Source of the DNA: Pelomyxa schiedti
Taxonomy: Eukaryota > Evosea > Pelobiontida > Pelomyxidae
NCBI GenBank assembly: GCA_020536535.1
Contig: JAHLWZ010000076.1
Coordinates: forward strand, 26,102 to 90,101
Reading direction: 5' to 3'
DNA length: 64,000 bases
Positions 36,072 to 49,335 of the stretch are shown here, piece by piece. The first letter of the stretch is position 1. Each line of letters starts with the position of its first letter. The translations under genes and the position numbers were made by a program. Under the pieces are notes generated by a model. That model was not told where the DNA came from. It did not search any database and saw only the letters and a program-made list of their open reading frames with translations.

Positions 36072-37584
36072 TCATAGGGGATCCCATAGGGGAACTTCAC
36101 GCATGAGATATTCGAGGTCGCAGTGGTACATTCTTATGCCGCAGAGAAGCTGCTCTGGGAGCTGAGCCTCTGATTTGCCCTCGAGCAGAAATGCAAGATC
36201 CACGACTAGTGACTTGACATATTTATTTATGACACCAATTATGGTGGTGCCAACTGATGTTGACCCAACGTCCAGGCATATCTCAAAATACTTGGTGCCG
36301 CGGAAGTACCTTGGTGTGTGTTACAGGGTGTTAGTTTTGCAGTCTTGTATCAGGATAAGAGAAGATGGGGTTAATGATACTTGCAAGCCAGTTTGGTTCC
36401 AACAAGTGCCGGCTTGTTTCCAACGGCTTTCTTGGCCAGCCATGGTCCCACAACCACACTTGGTATCATCTTAAGTGTAACATTTCGAGTTGCATCCGTC
36501 ATATCAGGGGATTCGAACTGCTGTAGGAGCTGTCTCCTAAATATAGAAGTTATAACTGTTTATTGTTACGAAATTGGGACTAACGCTTTATCACTTAGCC
36601 GTGGGGTTTCTGGAAGTGCCGCATATATCAGTAGGTGTAGATACATGCCATCCATCAATACTTGGTGGTTGAAAACCAAAATATGAGGGCAGGCTGGGTT
36701 AGATAGAAGTGTTTGCAGAGGATTGGCTGGGTGACTAGAAATATTATCAATGCGTTTTTTACAGCGCACTAAATCGATAGAGAAAACATTGAGACCCGCA
36801 AAATCGGACGGTGCCTTTTTCTTTGCGGAAAGGTACTTTAGAGTTCTCACCTATTACAAGGTTGTTATTATCTTCCCTATGAGCCAAAAAAAAAAAAAAA
36901 AGGGAAAAACTTTGAACTCTGGTCCCTGCAGAATGGTCCATGTTTGGGGATCACCATCTTTGGACACACCATTAGCCTGAATAAGTTATGTTATCAGGTG
37001 TTGCTGTTTGCTGTGGAGAAGAAGAAGAAGAAGAAAAATAACCTTTCGAAGTAGGGCTCCGCCAGGGAAGTGAGGAACAGGGAAATTTATTGTCATCGGC
37101 GTATCTGCCAAGTCAGTTACAAAATATTTAACATGAGGAGACTGAGGAAGAAGAAGTAAGTGGGGTGTGCTCAAGTAGCATTTCAATGAAGAAAGATATA
37201 TTCTGATCAACATCAACAACAAGTTGAGGCAAACTCACAAGGAATTGTGGGAGCCGACGACGGCGGCGGAGACAAGCTCGAGCCGTCGTCCCCCTTTCTG
37301 CGAGTGCTGCTGCATCGTTTGTGCGGCTTGCCCTTCCCGTCGTCGCTGTCGCTGCTGCTGCTGCTCCCGCTGCCGCTCGCGTTGCCGTCGTCGCTTTCGC
37401 TGGCCGCGGAGTGGCACCGGCCCCGCTGCCGCACCGCCGGCTTGTTGGAGCAGAACGGCGGCGGGGAGCTCGACGGCGAGGTCGTGGGCGTCGTTGGGGC
37501 GCTGTGGTTGGTGGCAGACGACGAGGTGGACGACGAGCTCGTGGTCGTGCACGACGACGTGGTGGTTGTGGCGGTGCTGGACAT
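36072..37584 (-). CDS. EDR2_C (DUF1336) domain protein
   Basis: A predicted lipid-binding protein of the ENHANCED DISEASE RESISTANCE 2 C-terminal family. Exon 1 (ATG 37584 to about 37245) is Ser/Thr-rich and very GC-rich (KPAVRQRGRCHSAASESDDG). Downstream exons contain the domain in order: KYFVTDLADTPMTINFPVPH, DGDPQTWTILQGPEFKV, TLKYLSAKKKAPSDFAGLNV, ILVFNHQVLMDGMYLHLLIY, NVTLKMIPSVVVGPWLARKA followed by VGNKPALVGTKLACKY, KYFEICLDVGSTSVGTTIIG and VKSLVVDLAFLLEG, then LPEQLLCGIRMYHCDLEYL. The W.....G..F.V...YL..K.K.PS and IPS.V.GPW.....VG.KP..LG..L.C.Y blocks are diagnostic. Plant EDR2 also has PH and START domains; these are absent here. The first intron join is uncertain (two acceptor choices). 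Confidence 0.85.
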
Positions 37585-37830
37585 TGTGGATGGATGTTGT
37601 TGCGTGATGTTTTATAACGTCGGCGTCGATCGGGTGGCGCGTGGGGTGCGTGGCAAAAAGAAGCGATGCGATCCGCAGGCAAGCTTTTGTTGTTGTGGGT
37701 AGTGGTCGTGGGTTTTTCTTCCCACTTTTTTCGCGGTCTTTGTTTGTTTCTTCGTGTGTCTTGCGTAGTTTCGCTTTTCGCTTCCGCGACGACTCAACGC
37801 CGAAAACGGCAGTGGGTCAAAACCAGAACT

Positions 37831-38488
37831 CTACTCCTCATTGTGCACCAGATGTGCAGGTCGTGACAGTTTTGGGCGTTTGGGCTCGGGTGCCGCGGGG
37901 GTGATTTCAGTTTCGTCGGCGTCGGGTCCAGGCCACTGCGTTTCGTCATCATCAAAGCTCGCGGTGGTGCTGTAGCTGGGATTTGGAGTTGCTGCGATTA
38001 TGGGAGGCCTTGTGGAATTTGTGCTCGAGGTTGTTGACTCCTCGGGAGCTTCGGTTTCGTCACCTTCCTGGGAGTCACTGTCGTTGGAATTGCTGCTTGT
38101 AGTTTCTGCAGAACTCTCTTCATGATGTGTGGTTGGAGAAATAGATGACAGGGCTTTGGGTGGCTCGCAATCTCCAATGAAAACAGCGTGAATGAGATCG
38201 GGCTTTGCGCCATGAACCAAAACTCTCGCCTGTGGGTGTGGGTTACCTCTCAATCTCACTCAAAGGAGAAAAAACCTGTTCAGTTGAGATTTGGTTTTTC
38301 TTATGTTTGTAATATTTCCTGCGCATATGCTCGACGTTGAGCTTTCCCTTGCGAAATGCCTATTTGTTCAGTACCACTCAATAAATACATCGCAGGAACA
38401 TGTAAGATCTAACCTCGTCAAAATCCCGCGGGAACTCCATATCCATCACTCCAAAAGCCCCCACAGTATACTTTCGTACACGGCGCAT
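37831..38488 (-). CDS. Small unrecognised protein
   Basis: Three exons join in phase: MRRVRKYTVGAFGVMDMEFP... to DFDE (from ATG 38488), then AFRKGKLNVEHMRRKYYKHK, then ARVLVHGAKPDLIHAVFIGD followed by a Ser/Thr/Glu-rich tail ending AHLVHNEE at 37831. Total about 190 residues. Introns are 56 and 46 nt with a GT...AG structure. The basic N-terminal half and acidic Ser/Thr tail hint at a nuclear protein, but I know no matching family. The exon structure in phase makes a real gene likely. An extra upstream exon is possible, since the ATG follows an AG-containing stretch. Confidence 0.55.
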
Positions 38489-38641
38489 ATTTTACAGGGT
38501 TAGACAAATGTATGTAATTACCAACTTTTGTTTTAGTAATGACAGCTGTCTGTGAAGACAAAAAAAAGCCTCAGGTGTCAGTCAGACCCCCAAAACCCGG
38601 CTCCATAAAAAAAAAAAAAAATTTATTCTCTCTTCCATCAA

Positions 38642-41600
38642 TTATGATTCATTTTCTTTTGCCATCGCAGCCACCAACTCCTCGTCAAAGAATTTGCTAA
38701 CAGTGACATCCTCACTAAGCCCCTTGCGCCTTCTGGTCTTGACCATGAACTCACGTGCTAGTTCCGTTGGCTGGCTTACAGTCAAAGGCCTCAGCATTAT
38801 ATTTTTGTCAAGAGGATCACCAGGAACTAGGAGAGACTTAATTTTCGGAGTACCACAGTCAACAGTCAAACAAAAAACGCACCAACGGCCCAGTGGTCAA
38901 AGACTGACAAGCAGAAGGCTTGGCCTTGTGTATGTGTCCTAAGGTCTGTTTCAAACCCAAAACTGTCTATCACAGGGACAAAGGCCTTCAAGGTATAAAG
39001 AGGAGTTCCTGGTCGGGGATTCTCAGCCGTTACATAACCTCTGAAATCAATTAATAGCAGTATTTTTTGACGTTGTTCTTTACCTTCTTCTTGACAATAC
39101 AGTCACTACAGCACTTATGCAATCCGCGGGAGCCTGGACCTCCACAAAATAGACAGGCTCCATAAGGCGTGGGGCTGCCATAAGGAAGGCACTGTAGCAA
39201 ACGCGTCTGGCTGTTGGAATGATCTGGATTCACGTTAATAATAAAAAAAAAAGTTCGTATGTTGTTACTTGGACTCCACTGCGCTGAATTTCTTCGGTGG
39301 CCATTTGTGCATCAATCAACTTATACTTGACGTTTCTAATGGCTAAAAGAAAATCGTTGAGCAAAGAGGATTGCAAGTGGGACTTACGTTCTTCACAGAG
39401 GGGGCCTTCTTTTGTAGCCCACTGGAATCCCTGTATAATGAACTTTTTTACTGTAGAGAGCATTCGTTTATCAACCTGAAAGAGTGTTAGATGTGAATTT
39501 TGGTACGGAAGCATTCACTTCAGTGGGGAGGGTGTCATCGATAAGGGCATTGGGACCCTGTGTATCTGGGCCAAATGCCCACAGAGATCGTGCAGCAAGG
39601 AAATCCCAACCATATTTCTTTAGCAGAAAGTCTGCTGTAGTTTTTGGGTCCCATTCTGCACGGATTACCCTAAAACGAAATGAGACCAGGATTAAAGTTA
39701 GGATGTGTACCTGTTTTCAATTTCTTCAGCAAGACCTTTTTCAAGGGGTTCGGCGATCATTGTCAACTTATTCCTGTGTTTATTAGAAAGGAACAGATAC
39801 GTTGAACAAAGGAGAGCAGAGGGGGAAGGAGAAAGAACGCATAAACTGATGTAAAAAATTACAAGTAACAAAAAGAAATAATAAAACACAGCACACTCGA
39901 GGCAGACCTAAAAGAGGGCATCATACTTCTTGTTTGGTGTGCTTCCAAAACATTTAAGGGAAGAAGTTTCAGCCACAGTTTCACAGAATGCAACAACTGG
40001 GTCAGCAACCTTTATTTCAATGTCTGAATAAAGGTGTCGCAAATCACGCAGGATACTATCCAGGTAAATTTCTCCCGTCCCCAATATTGTGTGCTCACCA
40101 GATTCTTCTTTCTAAAGTGTAAAATGTCACCAAACTGGAAATGAATAGGGAGAGTGGGCCTTACCTTGGTAATGCACAGTGGATAACTTTTGTTAATTTT
40201 TCGCAAAGCATCCAACATTTTTGGTAGCTCTGAAGGCCGAAGAGGCTCTACAGCAACTTTCATTACACTCAGAGTATTGAAGTTGAGAGGCTTGAAGATG
40301 TACGGCTGCTCTACTGGTACAGCACTGTATCGAGTCAAAGAAAAAAGAAAAATGAAGGAAGTATACTTGACAATGGTAGCTGTTTTTAATATGGAGCTGT
40401 CCACCCCTCCAATCAGTACCCAGTTTCCAGCTGGAGCAGAAGTTATTCCCACACGGTACCTGCATCATCTGTCACGCATCATGCTGCATTGTTCTTTCTT
40501 GAACTATGGTGTAGATGTGTAGAAAGACTAACCTTGATTGTAGTATCCACAACTTAGTGACGTCTTCTTCTGCCATATCCTCTTCGTCAGTTGGTGTGTA
40601 AGCTTCTCCCAAAACTCTAACATGGTCACCAACTCTTACCGTGCCACTCATGACCCTGCATTCAATCAGTATTGAATGAAGGGAAGAAGATTAGTGCCTT
40701 CCAAAAGCATCAAAGCCTGAACAGTCTGGTTTAGTATAAAGCTTGCAAACGTGTATTAGCAAGGGCCCATTTGGATCACACGTTGTAAGTGCTGTCCCAT
40801 ACTTGGTATTTAGAGGTCCTGTGTACGACTGTTCTACCTGTTGAAGTAAAAAAGGGAGTACAAATTACTGAGAAAAGACCTTTGTTCGAGCAGATTCAAT
40901 TGGCGAAGGGAAGTGCTTAACGACCATATCTACAAACCCTGTAGATCTGCCGAAGAATCTTGTGAGAACCAGTCTAAGAAGAACGTTGGTGTCATAGTGG
41001 TACTCATGCGCTCTCAAACTTATTCCAAGTTCCAGAAGGACTGGCTATAGATAGTTAACTGTGCATCCACTGAAGGGAGTCATACTTCAAGTGTTTCCCT
41101 CTCTTCACCAATGACATGAGAGAAAATTTTGTACAGTGGCTCCAAAACAAATTCAACAAAGGATCTGTTTCCTTTTGGTGGCGGGGTGGTCTTAAACATC
41201 CGGGCATCTGGGTGGTAGTAAATGTCACCCCATAACCTTTTAGCAAGCTCCTCTGCAGTATTGGGCATCCCTGGTTTTAAGGGGAATTGTAAGACACGGT
41301 GCTTGGATATCCAGAAAAATACCGAAAGAAGTTTGGGCCGACTCGGCATCTAGTGAGAGACCCTTGCTCTGAGGCAGGGCGGCTGTGAGAGGTTAACACA
41401 AAAATAGAAGACTATTTTACTTACTGTACTGTTCTGTGTACATCTGAGCAAATGTTTGAAGGGAGAAACAGAACCCAAAAATGGAAGAAGCGAACATGAC
41501 ATTGCCAAGCTCAGGTGATACGCGCACCCGTTCGCCTCCCTGTGCATTCGACTCCACGAGTTGATTGATCTGTAGAGAAGTGTCATATAGAGAAATTTGA

Positions 41601-42924
41601 AAGGTTGGACAAACTTCATCAATTGTGTGTCTAAGTTTATGGTAGGCATCAGCAGGAGGAAGTTTCAACTCTAGAATAATTCGATCGAGCTTATTAATTA
41701 CAACAACAATAGGAAGCCGCTCCAAGAGGGCATGTTTGATCACACGCTCAGTCTGGACCATAACCTTCATAGACCAGTGAGTAAGTGACCAGAACATTAG
41801 TATGATGGAAGTGCTGCAGGTATTGTGGTGTTGGGAGTAGAATCATACACCCTCTACAGCATCAACAAGGACCACAACACCATCACAAAGCCGGAATGAG
41901 GCTGTTACTTCATCACTGAAGTTAACATGCCCAGGTGTATCAAACAGATTCACCAAATAATTTTTGCCTATCTGCGAAAATAGGAAGTCATTATTAAAGA
42001 TAAAGGGATAGGTGTTATACCGAGTTCGGTAACACAAGAGACATAGGTGTAGTTTTAATGCTGACACCTATTTCCTGTTCGTCATCTCGAGTATCAGTGT
42101 AGCGCAACTTTGTTTAAGTCAGCAACCATTGGACAGCGTAAAAATTAGCACTGCATACATTTTTGGATAGTGACCAATTTTTTTCGTGTGTTTGTTGAAC
42201 AAACATGTCCATAAATGAAGTTTTGCCTTTTGTGGAGGAAAAAATAAATGAATTAGGAAAAAAAGATAGCACTAACCGTGATGTAGCTGTCCTGCTATAG
42301 TAACATTTCGAACAAGTTGTGGTGTTGTCATTAGGGAGCAGAGATATTCTTGCAAGTTGTCAAGAGAAAATTCATAAGGGAAAAAACCTACCTGTACTAA
42401 AAGTTGTGGGGGGTAATGTGCGCTCTACAGTTTGAAATTTTTTCTCTTTGACTGGGGCGACAATGGGTGTGGATAAAGGTTGGGCATCTTCCTCTTCCAC
42501 AAGCACTTCTGCTTGTGGATATACTTCTTCTGCTGTAGGAAAGTATTTTTTGTCTTGGTGTAGCACTACGGAGCGTTGTTCGTTGAATTCAACAACGGCA
42601 CTTCCATTGTCAACTGCAAAGAGAATTGGTGTGCAAAGTAAGCACATAGAGCAAGAAAATTACAATACAGTCAATTCACAGATAACCGCATTTATACAAT
42701 AAGTAATAATAATAAAAGTCACCATCCATTCCACGATCAGGCGCTACTGGGCTTGGAGGTTCTCGTTCTCTTTCTTCTGGCGCGTTATCAAACCCCTCCT
42801 CTTCGTCGTCATCATCCAGGTCAGGACCAACGTAATTTCCAAACTCGTCATACATCATTGACAACATCCCACCGGTGCCAACTTCGCCTGGTACGGCCTC
42901 ATCATCGGCTCTATCGAGCGACAT
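38642..42924 (-). CDS. snu114: Snu114/EFTUD2, U5 snRNP GTPase
   Basis: EF-G-like GTPase of the U5 snRNP that controls Brr2 during spliceosome activation. The N-terminus shows [20 protein letters not shown], typical of Snu114. G1 spans an intron ([12 protein letters not shown] joined to [13 protein letters not shown]), G2 is [21 protein letters not shown]3 is [20 protein letters not shown], and G4 is [18 protein letters not shown]. Later blocks include [56 protein letters not shown]-type sequence, and the C-terminal [20 protein letters not shown] followed by [18 protein letters not shown]. About a dozen short introns interrupt it. The ATG chosen (42924) is preceded by an in-frame GTG only. The neighbouring SAM-RapGAP gene is divergent. 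Confidence 0.93.
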
Positions 42925-43368
42925 TGTTTGCTGCAAGTGACACACACTACGGATCTAGATCTAGATGTTGCTGTTGTTTGTCGGCTACTACGATCGACCG
43001 GCGATGTTGCGACTGGCCACCACGAACCAAGATGCGGGCCTTGGTATTATTTTATTTTTAGTAGTAAGATTTCAACTGCGAATCTGCAGAGAAATTTCCA
43101 CGCTCCATTCCAGCTGGGAGCTCCACGCCCCAAGGTGACCACACCGATACTTCCACCGACAGTGTGAGAGCAGGGCAGAGGAAGTCGTTCACATCCCCAT
43201 CAGTAGTTCGCAGAAGGAAGTGATATCAATTCCCGGCGAAGCATTTTTTGCGTTGTTGCTCTGTGGAAAAAACGAGCACTCCATAAAAAAAAAATACAAA
43301 CCCCACAGAGCTAGTCACCGGGTAAGGTCTTTGGAGCTTAGTGACGACAAGAGGGACAAGGGAAGGTG
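42925..43368. other. Divergent promoter (Snu114 / SAM-RapGAP)
   Basis: 444 bases between two divergent start codons. It holds a direct GATCTAGATCTAGAT repeat near 42953 and an A9 run at 43287, but no frame that continues into either gene. Plus-strand frames of 80-100 codons lack splice support. Confidence 0.4.
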
Positions 43369-46300
43369 ATGAGCATTCACGGTACGTTGCCTGTTGCCTC
43401 GTGGACGGCGCAGCAGGTGGTGGCCTGGGTGTCTTCGCTGGGTCCTCCTTTCAATGTCCACGCTCACAAATTTACCGTATGTAGCTGCGCCTGCTACTTT
43501 ATGTTTTTTGGCCCTGGGTTGCTGGCTAACGCAATCCCTTATTGCAGAGCGTAAGTGGTCAACAGCTGGAGGATCTTAAACATGGAACGTTAATGGCAAA
43601 ACCCTTCTCTTTGACCTTCCCTCAAGCGAGGCAGCTTCTGGATAAGAGAGAAGACGTGAAGAAAAGGATTGCAAATCGTGTGTAGTGTCATTACTTATCA
43701 CCACTTTAATGGTCTTTTTTCCCCAGCGAATATTGGTGCAATACCAGAGGTTTGCTTACTTTTTTTTTTTTTTTTTTTGCTTTCTCAGAAGAGAAAGAAT
43801 TAACTTATAACAGACTGTGAGTCCATCCTCCAAAGACAGGCAACCCGAGGTATTTCAGTCATGTACCTATCATCTTTTGGAGTAACATTTCCAAGACTAC
43901 AATGTGCCCTGAGAAACCTCCCACTCAAATAGAAGTTACCAAAACCCCAACCACACAAGCCTCCCCTCCGTCTCTGTCACAGTCGTCTCCTATTCAACCT
44001 TATGCATCAACGATTTCCACACTCCCACCGCGGTCTGTGTCTGTCGCCCAACTGACATCCCAACCTAGTACCACCTCTTCCAACAAGACAAAGCAACTGG
44101 CTCCTGAAACTAACTTGGCTCAGGAGCCTACAACATCCACCAAACTTGAAACGGCTGTCACACCTGCGAAATCTGAAACACCTATAACACCCACAACACA
44201 AGCAAAATCTGTAACCCCCGCGGCACCTGCAAAGTCTGAAACCCCCACTACACCCACAAAACCTGAAACACCCGCGACACCTGCAAAAACTGAAACACCT
44301 GCAGCACCTGTTAAATCTGATATTCCTGCAAAGCCTGAAACGCTCACTATTCCTGCAAAATTGGAGCCAAAAGCTGAAACACCCACTGCACCTGCAAAAT
44401 CTGAAACACCCACCGCACCTCTAAAATCTGAAACTCCTTCAAAACCTGAAGTGCCCTTGACACCCACAAAGCCTGAAATGCCCTTGACACCTGCGAAATC
44501 TGAGCCAACATCCGTAACGCCTGCAACACATGCAAAATCTGAAATACATGTGGTCCCCACAACACCTACAAAATCTGAAACGCCCACAAAATCTGGAACG
44601 TCTACCTCTCCCACAAAACCCACAACACCTGAAAAATATGAAACACCCACAAAACCCGTAAAACCAGAAACAACCACAACACCTGCAAAACCTAAAACAC
44701 CAGAAACACCAACCAAACCTGAATTACATGTAACACCCACAAAACCTGTAGCACTCTCAGGACCCATTGCACCTGCAGCCTCCGCAACTCTTGAAATCAC
44801 GGGAAATGCTTCAGCTTTACAGCCCCCACCCGTTGCCAACCTGGCGACTTCACAACGTACCCAACATACCCTATGCGAAACTAGTACTCACACTTATCCT
44901 GTAGATACAGCTGATCAAGTCCCCCCAAAGGAATTGACCCAGCAGACAAAACATCTGTCACAAGAAAGCAAAGAGACAACCGCCGAGCAAGTCACCCCAT
45001 CACACACCGCCATTGGGACACCCCCAGAGTCACTTGGTTGTTGCCCTGTCCAAAAGTCTTCCCCCCTAGAACATAAACTTGATGAAGCGACGCCGCCGGT
45101 GCAAAAAATGACGGCAGTTTTGATGGAGCCAAAAATGACTCCATCCTCAGAGCAGGCAACTCCACCTGTGGACAAGGTGACTCCCTCTGTGGAGCATCAG
45201 GTGACACCACATGTAAAGCAGGTGACTCTCCCTTCCCTGGAGAATACGAATCCACTTGTAGAGCAGAAAGTAGCTCGACAACGGGATGAACCTTTGCAAA
45301 AACCAGTGGCTTCACTAGTAAAGGAACCCGTAGTTTCTCCAGCAGACCAGAAAATACCCCACATTGGGCCTGTAACTCCGAAGGAGCAAGAAATCCCACT
45401 CAACGAGCACACAATGAAATTAAACGAGAAAACATTGGACCCCAAATTCACACAACCCTCCAAGCCCCTTCCTGTGGAGCACACTATTCCAGTCGTTGAA
45501 AGCACCATGATTCACCCTGTAATATCAGCATCAAAGATTCCAGAATCACTCCCAGAGCATAATAAACCTCAATTTGCTGTTCACAGCGCACCTGCCGAGA
45601 CCCCTCAAACTCAGTCTACTTTAGTTACTGTGCACACCCCGTCCAAGCCAAAGGATTGCGTAGAAACTTCAAGTCTCTCTGCAACAAAAGCCAAGGCAGG
45701 GATCGAGCGAGAAGTAGCTAGAGAATTAACTTTACCTGACCAACACCCACCCACTGCGTGCGTCGTACCCAGTACATGCACTAAGACAATGATTAATTCC
45801 GTTCACGAGAAAACAACAGAAAAATCATCAACCACAGACACAGCCCCACCACTCGCATCAGTGGCACCTTCACATTCGGAATGTGTAACGAATAACAGTG
45901 CTGAACAATGCAGTGATATCAACGATCCTGTATTCCTTCTGGTCAACTCCCTATTTCAAGGAACAGCTTATGACCATACAAAACAACCGGCTGAGCCTCT
46001 TCTTACCCCTCCTAAACCAAACACAACAGAGCCCCCTTCACTTAACATTGTACCGCCGCAAGAAACTGGAAACAAGACTTCGCCGATGCCAGCTATGATA
46101 TCTGAGGATCATTCTTGCACAACGCCTACCCATACCCAGTCAACAGTTACGCCTCCAGCCAGTGTATATGAGCCCACACCTGAGAGTGATCCAACGTATA
46201 TGTCGTGCTTTGCTTGTCCAGATAGTGACAGCGACAGCGAAGCCGATGAAGATTGGAGGTTTGATGCCGACAGTGATGCTGAAAGCCACAGTGGGAGTGG

Positions 46301-49300
46301 CTCTGACTCCGATAACGACGTGAAGGCCGAGAAGCAGCTTCCTGCTCAAGAGGATGAGCAAAGTCTCGAAGTGAAACCCCAAAATGTAGTTGCTCCTCAG
46401 TTGGATCAACCCATTGAAATCCCTCTGCCTCTTACTGGTTCCAACGGCGAACATACTCCTTCCCAATACCAGTCTCCCAGTCCTCCTCTGGATGGGCAAT
46501 TGCCCCAAACAGATCTGGTCCATGAGCAAGAAAACCAAGGTAATATTAGTGCTTTAATTTTCCCCTGCAAAAAATATTTCCCTTGCAGACAATGATATAC
46601 CACCCCCGAGCTGTCCGCCGGATACGCCCAGTACTTACGCGGAAGCCAGTCTAGTAACGCCTTTACCAAGTACGTCCCCCAGGGAAGAGCTCCCTGCAAC
46701 AAAGGCAGAAACTACCTTGGTCACCACTGAGATTAGCCACGATACTCATACAGTTTCCGCTGAGTCTAACTCTGCCTCAATCACCCCCAAAGTGCTTCCT
46801 CCACCGCTTCCCACAGCACCAAAACCAATGCATAGCCGCCATGCACCTGGGAAACCCCTTCCTGCTGCACCAATAGGTTCAATTATTCTCTTTTTGTCTC
46901 ATAACCAACTCTATTTTGCAGTTAGGCCCCCAACCAGCACAACGGAAAGTATAACCACGAACCCTTCAACATCGCCTGACACAACAAGCGTCATTCTCAC
47001 AAAACCTACTGCAACTGATGTCGCGCCAATACCCGCACCTGAGGCTGCAGCACTACCTGTACATACCACATCTACAGCACCCATAGTACTCACCACCTCC
47101 ACACATGTTCATATTTCCACAAACAAAAGTGATGCCCCAAGAAGAAAGCCTAAGAAGGATGTGTGTACATCCGTTATGAATACTTCTCCAACCTTACATA
47201 GGAATTTGTAATCTCTGGACCGACAACATTCAAACACGCCGGCCATTTGGGCGCCGCAATGGAGTCATGGGGGACGGGTGCCTCTCTTGTATGCATACTC
47301 CTTACGGTCCAACCATTTTAAGTTTCTGTAGCGTGATCAACCAATGCCAGTAGCTCAAACACCTAAATCTGCTGATACACTATTAAAATTTAAGAATATC
47401 TCCAGTATGATCTCTGGTCAGCATCACCCCCTTTTGGTCATTTGTTGTTGCTTACAACTCTTTTTTTTTTTAGAGCCTGTTGGGTCTGTATCCACGAAAC
47501 TTCGTAAAAATCTTGCTCTGTTCCAGAGTGCACAAAATTTGACCATTCCTTGTGAAGCTATTCCTCCTGTTCTTCCCACCAAGTATAAACGTTTAGTTCT
47601 TGCGATTAATAATTGTCTCGAAGGATTATACATGATCATTCTGCCCTAGTATCAGCCATCAAAGCCATGGAGCCCCTACAATGGGGATCCAAGTTTGTGG
47701 ACCACTGGACTAGCACAACCTACCCCAACGAATCTTGGACGGTAATATTTAACCACCCTGCCAATTTTAATGATATTTGCAGGGAGCAGAACCCAACACG
47801 GAAATGTACGGGATTCCAGCCATTGATGTAGCGTGTACCACTCCAAAAGGGGGTGCATTTGCGGTCGAATATGACGCCAGAAGCGTGACTAGCACAAAGC
47901 GGGACGAAATTGAACCTTTTGGATTCTATGAGCCACATAGATATTTTCTGTTTTACAAAGAATTCTTTTTTGGGCAGAGTGCGCCTTCATTCACACATTG
48001 CCATCCTCTTATGCTAATTCCAGAGCATGATATATACTGCTGTATCTCTGAGGGCTCACCCATTATTGTTGCCATACAACATGTAGAGGGGAAAGAGATC
48101 TCTCGACGGGTCATGATTTTTTCCAAAAAGGTACGCCTATGTCTTGGTACTGTATGTAAATGTCTGCAGGGAATGGAACGAGTATTAATTCCCTCCAGTG
48201 AGTCTGCTAGGTTTGTTGGCTCTGACATTCTTCACTTAAAGTAGGCAACCGTTTTTTGTTTCGACAAATTTAATTGTCTTCAAGGGATACCAAGTTGGTT
48301 CGCATCAAGGCCCAAGCTGACTTATCAAAAGATTTACTGAACTTTGAAGAACGCAGCTGTGTTCGTGCATACAAATTTGGCGTTTTGTGGGTGAAGCCGA
48401 ATCAAACAGATGAAAACGATATCTTTAGCAATTGTACTATTACTCTTTCTGAGCTTTTGTCTTATGGAATAAAGTGGAAGCGGATTCCACCCCAAGATAT
48501 CGCGAGTTTCTTGATTTCATTGGAACTAAAGTTGCATTGGAAGGCTGGACACATTACAGGGCTGGGCTGGATGTAAAAAGTATTGTAACTGAACTTTAAG
48601 CAAAATCATTTCACCTTTATCAATAGCGGGTTCAACCGGACAGTTTTCTGTCTACACAACATTGAGAGAATATGAGATCATGTATCACGTAAGCCTTTCT
48701 TTAAAATTTTTATTTTACTTAGAACGGTTTAAAAAGGTCTGCACCTATCTACCTTTCCAGCGTGATGACACTCAGCGCGTCGAAAGAAAACGACACATTG
48801 GAAACGATGTGGTGTGCTGTTGTGAGTGTAGGCTGACTTCTAATTAAACAAATAGGTCACTCTAATATTCAAAGAGCGTGATCCTACAAATCCAAACGAT
48901 CTTTTTACCCCAAAACTTCTAACCTCACATTTCCTTCGTATGTTAAAAATATCTTGGCTTACATCCACTAACAATGCCTTCCTTCATCTAGATGGGTTCT
49001 TTGTTGTCGAACCCGTTGTGGATAGCGCCACAAATCTGACTACCGAGTATAAAATCACCATCGCCAACAAAGCGGGGGTGTCTCCTTATCCCCCATTCAT
49101 GCCGGAGCCCCTTCACTTCCCGAAAAACGAGCAGACCCGTGATTGGCTTCTTCTCAAATGTACCATACTCCCCCTTCCTTTTCGCAACTAACCACTCTCG
49201 CCAATAGTGATCAACTCCGAGCGCACTGCCCTCGTCCAATCCCCCGAGTTCCGAGGAATGATGACCGCACGCAAGGGCTCCCTTATGAATGTCTGCAAGA

Positions 49301-49335
49301 CCTACATGTCCAAGAAAGACACCGCTTCTCTCTAA
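43369..49335 (+). CDS. SAM domain - Pro/Thr repeat - RapGAP protein
   Basis: A predicted GTPase-activating protein for Rap-type GTPases. Exon 1 (ATG 43369) encodes a SAM domain: [20 protein letters not shown], then across an intron [21 protein letters not shown] long exon (about 43880-46540) is a disordered linker with Lys-Pro-Glu-Thr-Pro repeats and an acidic end ([13 protein letters not shown]). C-terminal exons give the RapGAP domain: [69 protein letters not shown] joined to [10 protein letters not shown], and [20 protein letters not shown] then [24 protein letters not shown] contains the catalytic 'asparagine thumb'. The stop is at 49335. Likely substrate is a Rap/Ras GTPase such as the one at 2942; that is an inference. 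Confidence 0.87.
44150..44760 (+). repeat. Tandem 'KPETP' codon repeat array
   Basis: Within the SAM-RapGAP linker, about 600 bases of imperfect repeats of roughly 24-30 nt (core ACACCxxCAAAATCTGAAACACC) encode units such as [15 protein letters not shown]. At least twenty copies are visible, varying in length. The unit is in frame throughout, so length variation changes only linker length. Confidence 0.85.

Noticed and set aside
36505-36522. GGATTCGAACTGC, similar to the complement of a tRNA T-arm
   Set aside because: It lies inside an EDR2_C exon and no acceptor stem or other arms can be folded around it.
37128-37682. 184- and 105-codon frames overlapping EDR2_C exon 1
   Set aside because: Arg/Pro- or Gln-rich translations of a GC-rich Ser-codon tract; the frame with an ATG at 37584 has the best third-position GC pattern.
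44150-44760. Regular short repeats resembling a CRISPR array
   Set aside because: Units are contiguous, in frame and code for a Pro/Thr linker in a eukaryotic gene; there are no unique spacers.
44120-44839. 239-codon Val/Gly/Ser-rich antisense frame
   Set aside because: Complement of the KPETP codon repeats; no start context or independent structure.
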